Assembly: GCA_947498815.1 (NCBI GenBank) | Contig: CANMLU010000008.1 | Span: 62,001-126,000, forward strand | Length of the DNA stretch: 64,000 bases | Source of the DNA: an uncultured Aquimarina sp. | GTDB taxonomy: Bacteria > Bacteroidota > Bacteroidia > Flavobacteriales > Flavobacteriaceae | Direction of reading: 5' to 3' | Shown here: one piece after another, positions 44,220 to 53,468 of the stretch | Layout: the number at the start of each line of letters is the position of its first letter | How positions within the stretch are numbered: position 1 is the first letter of the stretch | Translations under genes and position numbers: made by a program | Notes under the pieces: generated by a model | The model's input: the letters and a program-made list of their open reading frames with translations, nothing else | What the model was told of the DNA's origin: nothing | The model's database searches: none

Positions 44220-46391
44220 ATGAAGATTACAAAATTGTTTTTTGGAATTGTATTATGTATTGGAGTCGCGACGAGCGCTCAAAACAAAAATTTTACCCTG
44301 GATGAAATCTGGGGAGGAAACTTCAAAGCAGAAAGGTTACAATCACTACATTCTATGAAAAACGGAACACAGTATTCTGTTTTGGAAAAAGATAAAGCTT
44401 CTGGAGCTACCAATATTGAGGTCTATAATTATGACACCGGAGAAAAAGCTAAAACATTAGTGAGCTCTGGAGCAATAGATGGATTAGAATCATTTCAAGG
44501 GTACACGTTCAGCAAAGATGGAAACAGAATTATACTGTCTAGCGAGGTAGAGCAAATATACAGGCGTTCTTCTAGAGGGATTTATCATATTTATGATATA
44601 CCTTCAAATGGTGTTTTTAAAGTAAGTGATAAGAAAATACAGTCTCCAATGTTATCACCGGATGGTAATAAAATAGCCTATGTGCTTGATAATAATCTTT
44701 ATATGCTCAATTTTGTTACCGGGCAAGAAATTCAATTGACAGATGATGGGAAGAAAAATAAGGTCTTAAATGGAATCACCGACTGGGTGTATGAAGAAGA
44801 ATTTGCTTTTGTAAGGGCCTTTGATTGGAGTGCAGATAGTAATAAGATTGCTTTTTTGAGATTTGATGAAAGAGAAGTGCCAGAGTTTTCAATGGATGTA
44901 TATGGTAAGGCTTTATATCAAAAACAAGAAGTTTTTAAATATCCCAAAGCAGGAGAAAAGAATTCGAAAGTCTCTTTGTTTGTTGCCGATATTAATGCAA
45001 TGGCTTTGGATGAGATTAAATTGGGAGATTATAAGGATTTTTATATCCCACGAATTAAATGGACTGCTAATCCAGATGTTTTGAGTGTACAAGTACTAAA
45101 TAGACACCAAAATAATCTGGATTTAATTTTTGTAGATGCCAAAACCAAAGCCCCAAAAGTGGTGCTTAATGAAAAGGATGAGGCGTATATCGATATCACT
45201 GATAATCTTACTTTCTTAGACGATAATAGTTTTATCTGGACTAGCGAAAAAGATGGATTTAATCATATTTATCACTATAAGGAAACAGGTGAATTGATCA
45301 ACCAAGTAACCAAAGGTTCTTGGGAAGTGACCGATTATTATGGATATGATACCAAGAACAAAAAAATATTCTATCAAAGTGTAGAAGACGGAAATATCAA
45401 TAGAGATATCTATGCAATCACTTTGGATGGAAAAGACAAAAAACGATTGAGTACCAAAGGAGGATTCAATGATGCAGAGTTTAGTGCAGACTTCAGTAAG
45501 TACATCAATTATTTTTCAAATACGAAGACGCCATATGTGTATACCTTGAATGATGGTGCCACAGGAAAAGTGATACGTGAACTTAAAGATAATAAAGGCT
45601 TATTAGAAAAGCTCAAACAATACGATGTAAGACCAAAAGAGTTTTCTACGATAACCATTAATGGAGAAACATTAAATACGTGGATGATCAAACCAAAAGA
45701 TTTTGACCCAAAAAAGAAATATCCATTATTTATGTTCCAGTATTCTGGTCCAGGATCTCAAATGGTTAAAAATAGTTGGAATAATCAAAGGGATTATTGG
45801 CATATGATGCTGGCACAACAAGGATATATTGTAGCCTGTGTCGATGGTAAAGGAACCGGTCTAAAAGGAGCAAAATTTAAGAAAGCAACACAAAATGATT
45901 TGGGTAACCTTGAGGTTCAAGATCAGATCGCTGTAGCCAAACAGTTTGGTGAGTTAGATTATATAGACGCTTCACGTATTGGGATATGGGGATGGAGTTA
46001 TGGAGGTTTTATGTCTAGTAATTGTTTATTTAAAGCGCCAGATACATTTAAAATGGCTATTGCAGTCGCTCCTGTAACAAGTTGGAGATTTTATGATACC
46101 ATCTATACGGAACGATATTTGATGACTCCACAAGAGAATGCAAAAGGATATGATACGAATTCGCCAATTAATTTTGTGAATGGGTTAAAAGGAAAATTCT
46201 TATTAGTACATGGTAGTGCAGATGATAATGTACATGTACAAAACACAATGCAACTAGTGGAAGCTTTGGTACAAGCTAATAAAGATTTTGATTGGGCAAT
46301 TTATCCAGATAAAAACCATGGTATTTATGGGGGTAACACTCGATTACATCTATATAATAAGATGACGAACTTCATTAAAAACAACTTATAA
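44220..46391 (+). CDS. dipeptidyl-peptidase IV-like S9 peptidase
   Basis: This 723-residue exported serine peptidase removes N-terminal dipeptides, typically Xaa-Pro. It has a signal peptide (about 1-20, ending TSAQ), then an eight-blade-type propeller (about 30-470) with the substrate N-terminus-binding double Glu in WVYEEEFAF. The alpha/beta-hydrolase domain has Ser593 in WGWSYGGF, Asp668 in GSADDNVH and His700 in NHGIYGG. All triad residues are present. Two POT peptide transporters follow immediately, so peptides released outside the cytoplasmic membrane can be taken up directly. Confidence 0.94.
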   Translation: MKITKLFFGIVLCIGVATSAQNKNFTLDEIWGGNFKAERLQSLHSMKNGTQYSVLEKDKASGATNIEVYNYDTGEKAKTLVSSGAIDGLESFQGYTFSKDGNRIILSSEVEQIYRRSSRGIYHIYDIPSNGVFKVSDKKIQSPMLSPDGNKIAYVLDNNLYMLNFVTGQEIQLTDDGKKNKVLNGITDWVYEEEFAFVRAFDWSADSNKIAFLRFDEREVPEFSMDVYGKALYQKQEVFKYPKAGEKNSKVSLFVADINAMALDEIKLGDYKDFYIPRIKWTANPDVLSVQVLNRHQNNLDLIFVDAKTKAPKVVLNEKDEAYIDITDNLTFLDDNSFIWTSEKDGFNHIYHYKETGELINQVTKGSWEVTDYYGYDTKNKKIFYQSVEDGNINRDIYAITLDGKDKKRLSTKGGFNDAEFSADFSKYINYFSNTKTPYVYTLNDGATGKVIRELKDNKGLLEKLKQYDVRPKEFSTITINGETLNTWMIKPKDFDPKKKYPLFMFQYSGPGSQMVKNSWNNQRDYWHMMLAQQGYIVACVDGKGTGLKGAKFKKATQNDLGNLEVQDQIAVAKQFGELDYIDASRIGIWGWSYGGFMSSNCLFKAPDTFKMAIAVAPVTSWRFYDTIYTERYLMTPQENAKGYDTNSPINFVNGLKGKFLLVHGSADDNVHVQNTMQLVEALVQANKDFDWAIYPDKNHGIYGGNTRLHLYNKMTNFIKNNL

Positions 46392-46408
46392 TTAATTAAA
46401 TTCACATA

Positions 46409-47962
46409 ATGGCAAATACAGTTAAAGCAGCTCATCAAAAAGAGCTTTTTGGGCATCCGATAGGATTATATATATTATTTCTTACCGAAATGTGGGAACG
46501 TTTTTCTTACTACGGAATGAGAGCATTATTAGTGCTATATATGACTACTGAAACTATAGGAGATGAAAGAGGTGCTGGTTTAGGATGGACAAGTAAAGAA
46601 GCTTTAGCGCTATATGGTTGGTATACTATGTTGGTTTATGTAGCGTCAATTCCTGGAGGGATGATTGCTGATAAGATTTTGGGACAAAAGAAATCAGTGT
46701 TGCTAGGTGCAATTGTACTGTGTTTAGGTCATGGGGTTTTAGTTTTGACAGATATTTGGGCATTTTATACCGGTTTAGGACTGGTTATTTTAGGAGTTGG
46801 ATTGTTAAAACCAAACATCTCTACTATGGTGGGAGGCCTTTATAAAGAAGGAGACATCAGAAGAGATAAAGGGTTTAGTATTTTTTATATCGGTATTAAC
46901 CTAGGATCTTTGCTAGCCACTATGATCGTTGGGTTAGTAGTAGCAAAATGGGGATGGCATGCTGGATTTGGTTTGGCCGGAATTGTAATGGTTTTAGGTT
47001 TGCTGAACTATTTGTACGGACAAAAATATTTAATTGAAGTTGGAAATTTTGTGCCGACCAAAAACGACGGAAATGAAGTTTCTTATGGAAAACTATATTC
47101 AAAGTTATTTAGTTCTCCAAAGCAGTTGATATTTACAGCGTTATTATTACTAGCATCAATTTATGGTTGGTATACTTTAGAGTGGGGATACGGTTTGTTG
47201 TTCATTTTCTTAACTGCAATAACCGCTTTATTAATGATGATTTACAAAGAATTAGATTCTCAAGAATTTAAAGATCGCTTCTTGGTATTACTATTATCTT
47301 TTATTATGGTAATAATTTTTTGGGGAGCTTTTGAACAGGCTGGAGGACTAATGAATTTATATACAGAGACTAATACGGATAGAAATTTATTTGGTTGGGA
47401 AATCCCTACGGTTATGTTTCAAAGTTTAAATGCCGGATTTATTATTTTGTTTGCAACTTTAGTTGCAAGTATTTGGGCCAAAAGAAAACTTAAAGGTAAA
47501 GAGGCGTCTTCTTTATTCAAGATGGCTCTTGGTATTATTATCATGGGATTCGGGTTTTTATTTATGGTATTTGCCGCAATGGAATTTGATAAATCTGGAA
47601 GTTCAAGCATGATTTGGTTAGTCTTGGCATATTTCTTTCATACAATAGGAGAACTATGCATTTCGCCTGTTGCACTATCATTTATTACAAAATTGGCACC
47701 AGTTAAATATGCATCATTAATGATGGGGGTATATTTTGCAGCCACAGGGTTAGGAAATAAAGTAGCTGGAATTGTTGGTGAATCTGCAAGTGAATATGGA
47801 GAACTGACAATTTTTTCTGGAATAGTAATCTTTACTGTAGTAATTGGATTGTTATTTATTACTATTTTAAAACCTCTTAAGCGTTTGACTCATGGAGTTG
47901 AAGAAAGTGAACGAATATTAAAACATGAAGAGGCTGAAGGTTTTGAATTAGCAGATAACTAA
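46409..47962 (+). CDS. POT/PTR family proton-coupled peptide transporter (first of a tandem pair)
   Basis: This 517-residue inner-membrane importer of di- and tripeptides has about 12-14 helices. It opens ELFGHPIGLYILFLTEMWERFSYYGMRALLVLYM, containing the ExxERFxYYG proton-coupling motif. The PTR signature GGLYKEGDIRRDKGFSIFYIGINLGSL lies near 135-165. It starts 17 bases after the DPP-IV gene and ends 10 bases before a second transporter. The linkage strongly suggests use of di/tripeptides made by the peptidase. Confidence 0.95.
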   Translation: MANTVKAAHQKELFGHPIGLYILFLTEMWERFSYYGMRALLVLYMTTETIGDERGAGLGWTSKEALALYGWYTMLVYVASIPGGMIADKILGQKKSVLLGAIVLCLGHGVLVLTDIWAFYTGLGLVILGVGLLKPNISTMVGGLYKEGDIRRDKGFSIFYIGINLGSLLATMIVGLVVAKWGWHAGFGLAGIVMVLGLLNYLYGQKYLIEVGNFVPTKNDGNEVSYGKLYSKLFSSPKQLIFTALLLLASIYGWYTLEWGYGLLFIFLTAITALLMMIYKELDSQEFKDRFLVLLLSFIMVIIFWGAFEQAGGLMNLYTETNTDRNLFGWEIPTVMFQSLNAGFIILFATLVASIWAKRKLKGKEASSLFKMALGIIIMGFGFLFMVFAAMEFDKSGSSSMIWLVLAYFFHTIGELCISPVALSFITKLAPVKYASLMMGVYFAATGLGNKVAGIVGESASEYGELTIFSGIVIFTVVIGLLFITILKPLKRLTHGVEESERILKHEEAEGFELADN

Positions 47963-47972
47963 GATACTTTTT

Positions 47973-49721
47973 ATGAATACAGATATTGAAAACTTATTCA
48001 AGGATAAAGTTTTAGGACACCCCGGGGGATTATTCGTACTCTTCTTTACCGAAATGTGGGAACGATTTTCATTCTACGGAATGCGAGTGCTGTTGGTTCT
48101 GTTTTTAACAGCTCCACTACTTGGAGGTAATCCTGGTTGGGATTGGCCAAGAGAACATGCATTATCCCTTATAGGAACATATGCTTCATTATTATATATA
48201 ACTCCTATTCTAGGAGGGTATATTGCCGATAAATTTATAGGATATCGTTTGGCCGTAGCTCTTGGATGCTTATTAATGACATTAGGCCATGCATCAATGG
48301 CTTTTGAGACACAATGGTCGCTTTATATTGGTTTGGCATTTTTGATTATCGGTACAGGTTTTTTTAAGCCCAATATGACCGCAATTATTTCTACCATGTA
48401 CGAAGGACATGAAGAGAAAAAAGACGGTGCATATACCATTTATTATATGGGTGTAAATGCAGGAGCTTTTTTCGGAATCATGTTATGTGGCTATATCGCC
48501 GAAAATGTTGGATGGGCATGGGGTTTTGGTCTGGCTGGTATTTTTATGTTTATGGGAATGGTGCAGTTTTGGCTTGCCAAAGCACTCTTTGGTAAAATTG
48601 GTGATAAACCAGAAAAAGTAGTACAAGAAGAAAAAGTAGAATTAAAAGAAGGTGAGAAATTAAACCCTTTTTCTGCTATAGATAAAATATTGATTGCATT
48701 ATCTGCGCTAGGTGGACTTTTATATTTGTTTAATGATCCATTATCCAAAATAGGCAGTATTAACTTGTTAGATTTTAATCTAGGTAATTATGATGGTAAC
48801 ACCATTACTATTTTAACAGCTTTATTTTTATTTCTTTTCCTAATGGTATCCAGAATTATAAGGTATACCTCAGTGGTAAGAGATAGAATGATCGCAGTGG
48901 CTATTTTTGGATTCTTTACAGTATTCTTTTTTGCTGCATTCGAGCAATCATTAGGATCCATGACCATATTTGCAAAAGATTATACAGCAAGAGCCCTCAC
49001 AGGTTCTTCGGCTAGTATATTTAAGGTGGTGGATGCTATACTTACCGTTGGTCCATTAGTAATTGTTACCTGGGTTTTATATCTATTATTCAAGAAAACG
49101 TATAGTAAAATAGGATTATCCAATATTGTATTGGCTATAAGTTTTATAGGGGTTTGGGCTGTTGTACTTTGGAAACTTAATAGAGAATATAGTATCGAAG
49201 GTACCGAAGTGCCTGCATCTTGGTTTGGGATATTGAACTCCTTTTTTATCATCACTTTGGCACCATTATTTTCTAAGTGGTGGGAGAGTAAATATAATCC
49301 TAGTGCTGCAATGAAATATGGATTGGGTTTAATACTATTAGGACTAGGATTTGGATTGCTAGCCTATGGATCGTCTGGAATTCCTCAAGGAGCAAAGACA
49401 GCTTCGATTAGTATGATATTTTTAATTCTTGCTTATTTATTTCATACACTGGGAGAGTTATGCTTATCGCCAGTTGGATTGTCTTATTTGAGTAAGCTTG
49501 TGCCAGGTAGAATGATAGGGATTATGTTTGGTATTTGGTACCTTGCAATTGCAATTGGTCAAAAAGCAGCAGGAACAACAGGAGGAATGATTGATAAAAT
49601 CACGAGTGAGTATTCATTAAGTACATTCTTTTTGATGTTTACACTTATCCCTATAGCGGTAGGGGCTATATCGATACTATTAAATCCATTATTGAAAAAA
49701 TTAATGCACGGAGTGCGATAA
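47973..49721 (+). CDS. POT/PTR family proton-coupled peptide transporter (second of a tandem pair)
   Basis: This 582-residue paralogue of the preceding gene has the same opening (GHPGGLFVLFFTEMWERFSFYGMRVLLVLFL, with ERFSFYG in place of ERFSYYG) and a PTR segment (YEGHEEKKDGAYTIYYMGVNAGAFFG). It is about 65 residues longer, with an extra charged cytoplasmic loop (PEKVVQEEKVELKEGEKLNP, near 210-230) and added helices. Tandem duplication followed by divergence is evident; the two may differ in peptide preference. A terminator follows. Confidence 0.95.
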   Translation: MNTDIENLFKDKVLGHPGGLFVLFFTEMWERFSFYGMRVLLVLFLTAPLLGGNPGWDWPREHALSLIGTYASLLYITPILGGYIADKFIGYRLAVALGCLLMTLGHASMAFETQWSLYIGLAFLIIGTGFFKPNMTAIISTMYEGHEEKKDGAYTIYYMGVNAGAFFGIMLCGYIAENVGWAWGFGLAGIFMFMGMVQFWLAKALFGKIGDKPEKVVQEEKVELKEGEKLNPFSAIDKILIALSALGGLLYLFNDPLSKIGSINLLDFNLGNYDGNTITILTALFLFLFLMVSRIIRYTSVVRDRMIAVAIFGFFTVFFFAAFEQSLGSMTIFAKDYTARALTGSSASIFKVVDAILTVGPLVIVTWVLYLLFKKTYSKIGLSNIVLAISFIGVWAVVLWKLNREYSIEGTEVPASWFGILNSFFIITLAPLFSKWWESKYNPSAAMKYGLGLILLGLGFGLLAYGSSGIPQGAKTASISMIFLILAYLFHTLGELCLSPVGLSYLSKLVPGRMIGIMFGIWYLAIAIGQKAAGTTGGMIDKITSEYSLSTFFLMFTLIPIAVGAISILLNPLLKKLMHGVR

Positions 49722-49734
49722 ATAATAATATGAG

Positions 49735-49770
49735 ACTTCACTCGTTTCCCAAGAGGAGTGAAGTTTTTTA
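49735..49770 (+). terminator. rho-independent terminator after the POT pair
   Basis: ACTTCACTC at 49735-49743 pairs with GAGTGAAGT at 49756-49764, followed by a T6 run. It ends the DPP-IV/POT/POT unit. Confidence 0.85.
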
Positions 49771-49816
49771 ATTAAGGAACGATTTTTGTTTCCGACAACA
49801 TATAAAACTTGTAAAA

Positions 49817-50356
49817 ATGAAGAACCTACTTATTATTCTTGGATTTCTGATGTGCTTTTCTACCCAGGCACAAGAAATCAAATGGATGTCTATGAATGAA
49901 GCTCTGGAAGCACAAAAAAAAGCTCCAAAAAAGATCTTTATGGATGTGTACACTAATTGGTGTGGTCCCTGTAAACTTTTGGATAAAAGAACATTTAAGA
50001 ATAAAGACGTAGTAGCGTATGTAAACAAGAACTACTATGCTGTAAAATTTAATGCAGAAGGAACAGAAGAGGTACATTATAACAATTTTACATATACCAA
50101 TCCTAATTATGATCCAGATCGAAAAGGTAGAAATAGCCAACACTTTTTTGCTAATGCTTTAAAGATATCTGGATACCCTAGTATGGTATTTTTTGATGAG
50201 AATGGAAATTTAATTGCTCCTGTAGTCGGGTTTAAAACCCCTCAGCAATTAGAATTGTACTTAAAAATGATTCATAAAAACGATTATAAAAAATTAAAGA
50301 CTGCCGATGCCTGGCAGAAATATGAAAAATCATTTGTCGCTACTTTTACGAATTAA
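49817..50356 (+). CDS. exported thioredoxin-like protein
   Basis: This 179-residue protein has a signal peptide (about 1-19, ending STQAQ) and a thioredoxin fold. The active site is WCGPC with Cys49 and Cys52, within IFMDVYTNWCGPCKLLDKRTF. A later cis-proline segment (SGYPSMVFFDENGNLI) completes the fold. The DUF899/thioredoxin_7-like pattern is common in periplasmic proteins of Bacteroidota that reduce or rearrange disulfides. It is flanked by terminators on both sides and so stands alone. Confidence 0.88.
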   Translation: MKNLLIILGFLMCFSTQAQEIKWMSMNEALEAQKKAPKKIFMDVYTNWCGPCKLLDKRTFKNKDVVAYVNKNYYAVKFNAEGTEEVHYNNFTYTNPNYDPDRKGRNSQHFFANALKISGYPSMVFFDENGNLIAPVVGFKTPQQLELYLKMIHKNDYKKLKTADAWQKYEKSFVATFTN

Positions 50357-50375
50357 AGAAGTAACATATATGTAT

Positions 50376-50416
50376 AAAACACCCTTTTATCTTTTCGATA
50401 AAAGGGTGTTTTATTT
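50376..50416 (+). terminator. strong terminator after the thioredoxin-like gene
   Basis: A perfect 16-base-pair stem (50376-50391 with 50397-50412, core ACACCCTTTTATC) encloses the 5-base loop TTTTC, ending in a T-rich run. Confidence 0.9.
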
Positions 50417-50517
50417 TCATACATATTTTGTGTAATTGTTTATGCATAACTTGGGTTTAAATACTTGTATTTAATTTAGTACCTTGAGTTCGCACAAAAA
50501 CTCTTAACTATTTAATT

Positions 50518-51963
50518 ATGATACGATCAGGAATACTAGTCATCTTCATGGTATTGGGTACTTATCTTAATGCCCAGGAAAAACCAGAAATCACTACAAA
50601 TAAAAAGTTAGTTCTTGAAGCAGTAAGCAAACAGGAAAAAAAGATGATTGCTATGAGTGATCGGATATGGGCGTTGGCCGAAACTGCGTTTGAAGAAAAG
50701 GAATCTGCAAAAGTATTGGCAGATTATGCAGAGTCGAAAGGCTTTACGGTAGAAAGAGGAGTTGCCGAAATGCCAACAGGTTTTGTGGCGAGTTATGGAA
50801 GCGGTAAACCAGTAATTGGTATCTTGGGAGAGTTTGATGCTTTACCAGGAATTTCGCAAAAGGCACAATCTACCAAAGAACCCTTGAAAAAAGGTGCAGG
50901 TGGTCATGGTTGTGGTCACAATTTATTTGGTGTTGCAAGCTTATCTGCAGCTGTAGCGATTAAAGATTTAATTGCACAAGGAAAACTTAAGGGCACGGTA
51001 AAGTTTTATGGCACTCCAGCTGAAGAAAAGTTTTTCGGCAAATTGTTCATGGCTCGAAAAGGGTTATTTAATGACCTTGATGTGTGTTTGGATTGGCATC
51101 CAAGTGCCAAAACAGAAGCCGATGTGCAAAGTTCATTAGCCTTAGTAGATTTTATAGTCGAGTTTAATGGTCAGGCGGCACATGCCTCTGCAGACCCCTG
51201 GAATGGAAGGAGTGCATCCGATGCTCTCGAGTTATATACCACAGGAATTAATTATTTAAGAGAACATATAAAACCTACGGTACGTATTCATTACGACATA
51301 CAGCATGCCGGCGATGTGGTTAATGTGGTGCCAGATTATTCAAGAATTTGGGTTCGTGTACGAGATACAAAACGTGAAGGAATGGAAGAAGTATGGAAAC
51401 GTGTCGAGAAAATGGCCGAAGGAGCTGCTATTATGGCTAATGTAGAGTATAAGATTAGCCTTGTGTCGGGGCTTCATGAAATTTTGGTCAATAGGGCAGG
51501 TGGTGAAGCCATACAGAAGAATTTAGAATACCTTGGGGATATTACCTATACCGAAAAAGAATTAGCCTTTGCACATGGTATACAAGAAGCTACTGGAAAA
51601 CCCAAGAAAGGAATGGATGCAAAGATTAAACCACTAGAAGAAACCAAAGAACATCCGGGAGGTGGATCTACAGATGTAGGTGATGTAAGTTGGTTGGTTC
51701 CTGTGATTCGTTTGGGGGTTACTACCGCTCCAAAAGATACACCTTGGCATTCATGGGCAGTGGTAGCTTGTGGTGGCATGTCTATTGGTCATAAAGGAAT
51801 GATACAAGCTTCCAAAGCTTTGGCGATGACCATGGTAGATTTGTATGATGATGAAAAATTAGTAGAAAAAGTCAAAACAGAATTTAAAGAACGAAAGGGC
51901 GATTATCAATACAAAGCAATCTTACCTGATGGCCCACCACCTATACCTGTCGGATCTAATTAA
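50518..51963 (+). CDS. M20 family amidohydrolase / peptidase (AbgB-like), exported
   Basis: This 481-residue zinc enzyme has a signal peptide (about 1-20, ending LNAQ). M20 metal-site segments are visible: GEFDALPG (about 102-109), GGHGCGHNLFG (about 127-137), PAEEKFFGK (general base Glu plus ligand), and DWHPSAKTEAD. A dimerisation insert and the late GGGSTDVGDVSWLVP complete it. It resembles aminobenzoyl-glutamate or N-acyl amino acid amidohydrolases. Export is unusual for the E. coli relative but common in Bacteroidota. The exact substrate is not clear; it fits the local peptide-use theme. Confidence 0.9.
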   Translation: MIRSGILVIFMVLGTYLNAQEKPEITTNKKLVLEAVSKQEKKMIAMSDRIWALAETAFEEKESAKVLADYAESKGFTVERGVAEMPTGFVASYGSGKPVIGILGEFDALPGISQKAQSTKEPLKKGAGGHGCGHNLFGVASLSAAVAIKDLIAQGKLKGTVKFYGTPAEEKFFGKLFMARKGLFNDLDVCLDWHPSAKTEADVQSSLALVDFIVEFNGQAAHASADPWNGRSASDALELYTTGINYLREHIKPTVRIHYDIQHAGDVVNVVPDYSRIWVRVRDTKREGMEEVWKRVEKMAEGAAIMANVEYKISLVSGLHEILVNRAGGEAIQKNLEYLGDITYTEKELAFAHGIQEATGKPKKGMDAKIKPLEETKEHPGGGSTDVGDVSWLVPVIRLGVTTAPKDTPWHSWAVVACGGMSIGHKGMIQASKALAMTMVDLYDDEKLVEKVKTEFKERKGDYQYKAILPDGPPPIPVGSN

Positions 51964-52180
51964 CAAGAAGTTTTATGAAGTAAATAAATTCGAAAAAGTC
52001 TCGTTTTTGAAAAATTCCTAAAATGAATATACAATTAATTGAAATTGTACACGTTACCTTATACGTGAACCTAAAATAATACCCAAATTTGGTTCAAAAA
52101 ACGAAAATTATTGCATTTAATCGGATTTTTTCTTGATTTTGTCGATTATATTTTCTTTTTTTGTGCCACAAATCTACTTA

Positions 52181-53458
52181 ATGAAAAAGCTTTTTGTCAT
52201 AGTTACCCCATCTATGTTGTTGATTGCATTGCTCTATTCTTTTGTGCCTGCAAAACAACATGAAAATATTCAACACGCCAACAAAATAGAGTTGCCACAA
52301 CCGCAACCACCCGAGGTTCATTTTCCGGACCTTCATAAGAAACGATTAACTAATGCTATCGAGTACTATTTTAATGAAGCTTTAAAACAGCATAAGATTG
52401 TAGGTGCATCGGTTGCCATTGTGAAATGCGACTCTATTATATACTCTGGAGGTTTTGGAAATAAAAATGTTGTTTTAAAAGATACTGTTAATGCAGAAAC
52501 TATATTTCGAATTGGATCTGTGTCCAAAGGATTTGCAGGAATTTTGACAGGTATACATGTTGAAGAAGGTTTAATGAGTTGGGAAGATAAGATTATAGAT
52601 CATATTCCAAATTTTAGACTTGCGAGTAAAACAAATACAAATAAAATAACACTTTCACATGTGTTATCCCATACCACTGGATTGCCATACCATAGTTTTA
52701 CAAACCTTATCGAGGATGGACTGCCTTTAACTACAATTGCCAGTCGTTTTAATGAAGTACTGCCTTTACAAGAACCTGGTAGCGTATATAATTACCAAAA
52801 TGCCATTTTTGCATTGAGCGGTGAGATTATCGAAAGAGTAACAGGAAAGCCTTTAAAGGATGTAATTAAAGATAAAATTTTTGATCCTTTACATATGGAT
52901 ACAGCTTCTGCGAGTTATGAAGCTTTAGAACAATCAGATAATGTTGCTCAACCACATCAACGTCTTCGAAGAGGTTGGAGGCCTTTAAAGATTAACAAAA
53001 AATATTTTGGAGCCGTAGCGGCAGGAGGAGTAAATGCTAGTGCTATTGATATGGGCAAGTGGATGAAATTCTTATTGGGTAATAATCCAGATGTTATGAT
53101 GCCTAGCACAATGGATCAAGTATTTAATCCAGCAATTCAGGTAGGTGGAAGAAGACAATACTACCAAAGATGGCCGGGCTACTCAAAATCTTTTTACGGA
53201 TATGGATGGAGAGTGCATACTTTTAATGATGCTATTACAGGAGAACCTAGTAAAGTAATTCATCACGGAGGTAGTGTAAATAATTACAGAAGCGAGATAG
53301 CTATCTATCCTAATGAAGATTTGGGGATTTGTGTACTTTTTAATAGCCAAAACAAAATGGCCAAAGATTGTATTCCCAAAATACATGAAATCATACAAGA
53401 GATCATGAATATGCCAATTAATGATTTCTTATTACAGGAATCATTGGTTGCTTTATAA
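52181..53458 (+). CDS. serine hydrolase of the class C beta-lactamase / penicillin-binding fold
   Basis: This 425-residue exported protein is taken from the ATG at 52181 (MKKLFVIVTPSMLLIALLYS signal peptide). A TTG 16 codons upstream keeps the frame open but would extend the signal oddly. The active-site SxxK is Ser113-Val-Ser-Lys116, the YxN is Tyr205-Gln-Asn207, and the HxG is in VIHHGGSVNNY near the end. This family includes esterases, D-aminopeptidases, DD-peptidases and true beta-lactamases, so the substrate cannot be named. It converges on comEC with only ten bases between the stops. Confidence 0.9.
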   Translation: MKKLFVIVTPSMLLIALLYSFVPAKQHENIQHANKIELPQPQPPEVHFPDLHKKRLTNAIEYYFNEALKQHKIVGASVAIVKCDSIIYSGGFGNKNVVLKDTVNAETIFRIGSVSKGFAGILTGIHVEEGLMSWEDKIIDHIPNFRLASKTNTNKITLSHVLSHTTGLPYHSFTNLIEDGLPLTTIASRFNEVLPLQEPGSVYNYQNAIFALSGEIIERVTGKPLKDVIKDKIFDPLHMDTASASYEALEQSDNVAQPHQRLRRGWRPLKINKKYFGAVAAGGVNASAIDMGKWMKFLLGNNPDVMMPSTMDQVFNPAIQVGGRRQYYQRWPGYSKSFYGYGWRVHTFNDAITGEPSKVIHHGGSVNNYRSEIAIYPNEDLGICVLFNSQNKMAKDCIPKIHEIIQEIMNMPINDFLLQESLVAL

Positions 53459-53468
53459 TTTCTGAAAT

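Noticed and set aside
52133-52180. Upstream TTG start for the serine hydrolase
   Set aside because: The ATG at 52181 begins a normal signal peptide (MKKLFVIV); the extension is hydrophobic and unnecessary.
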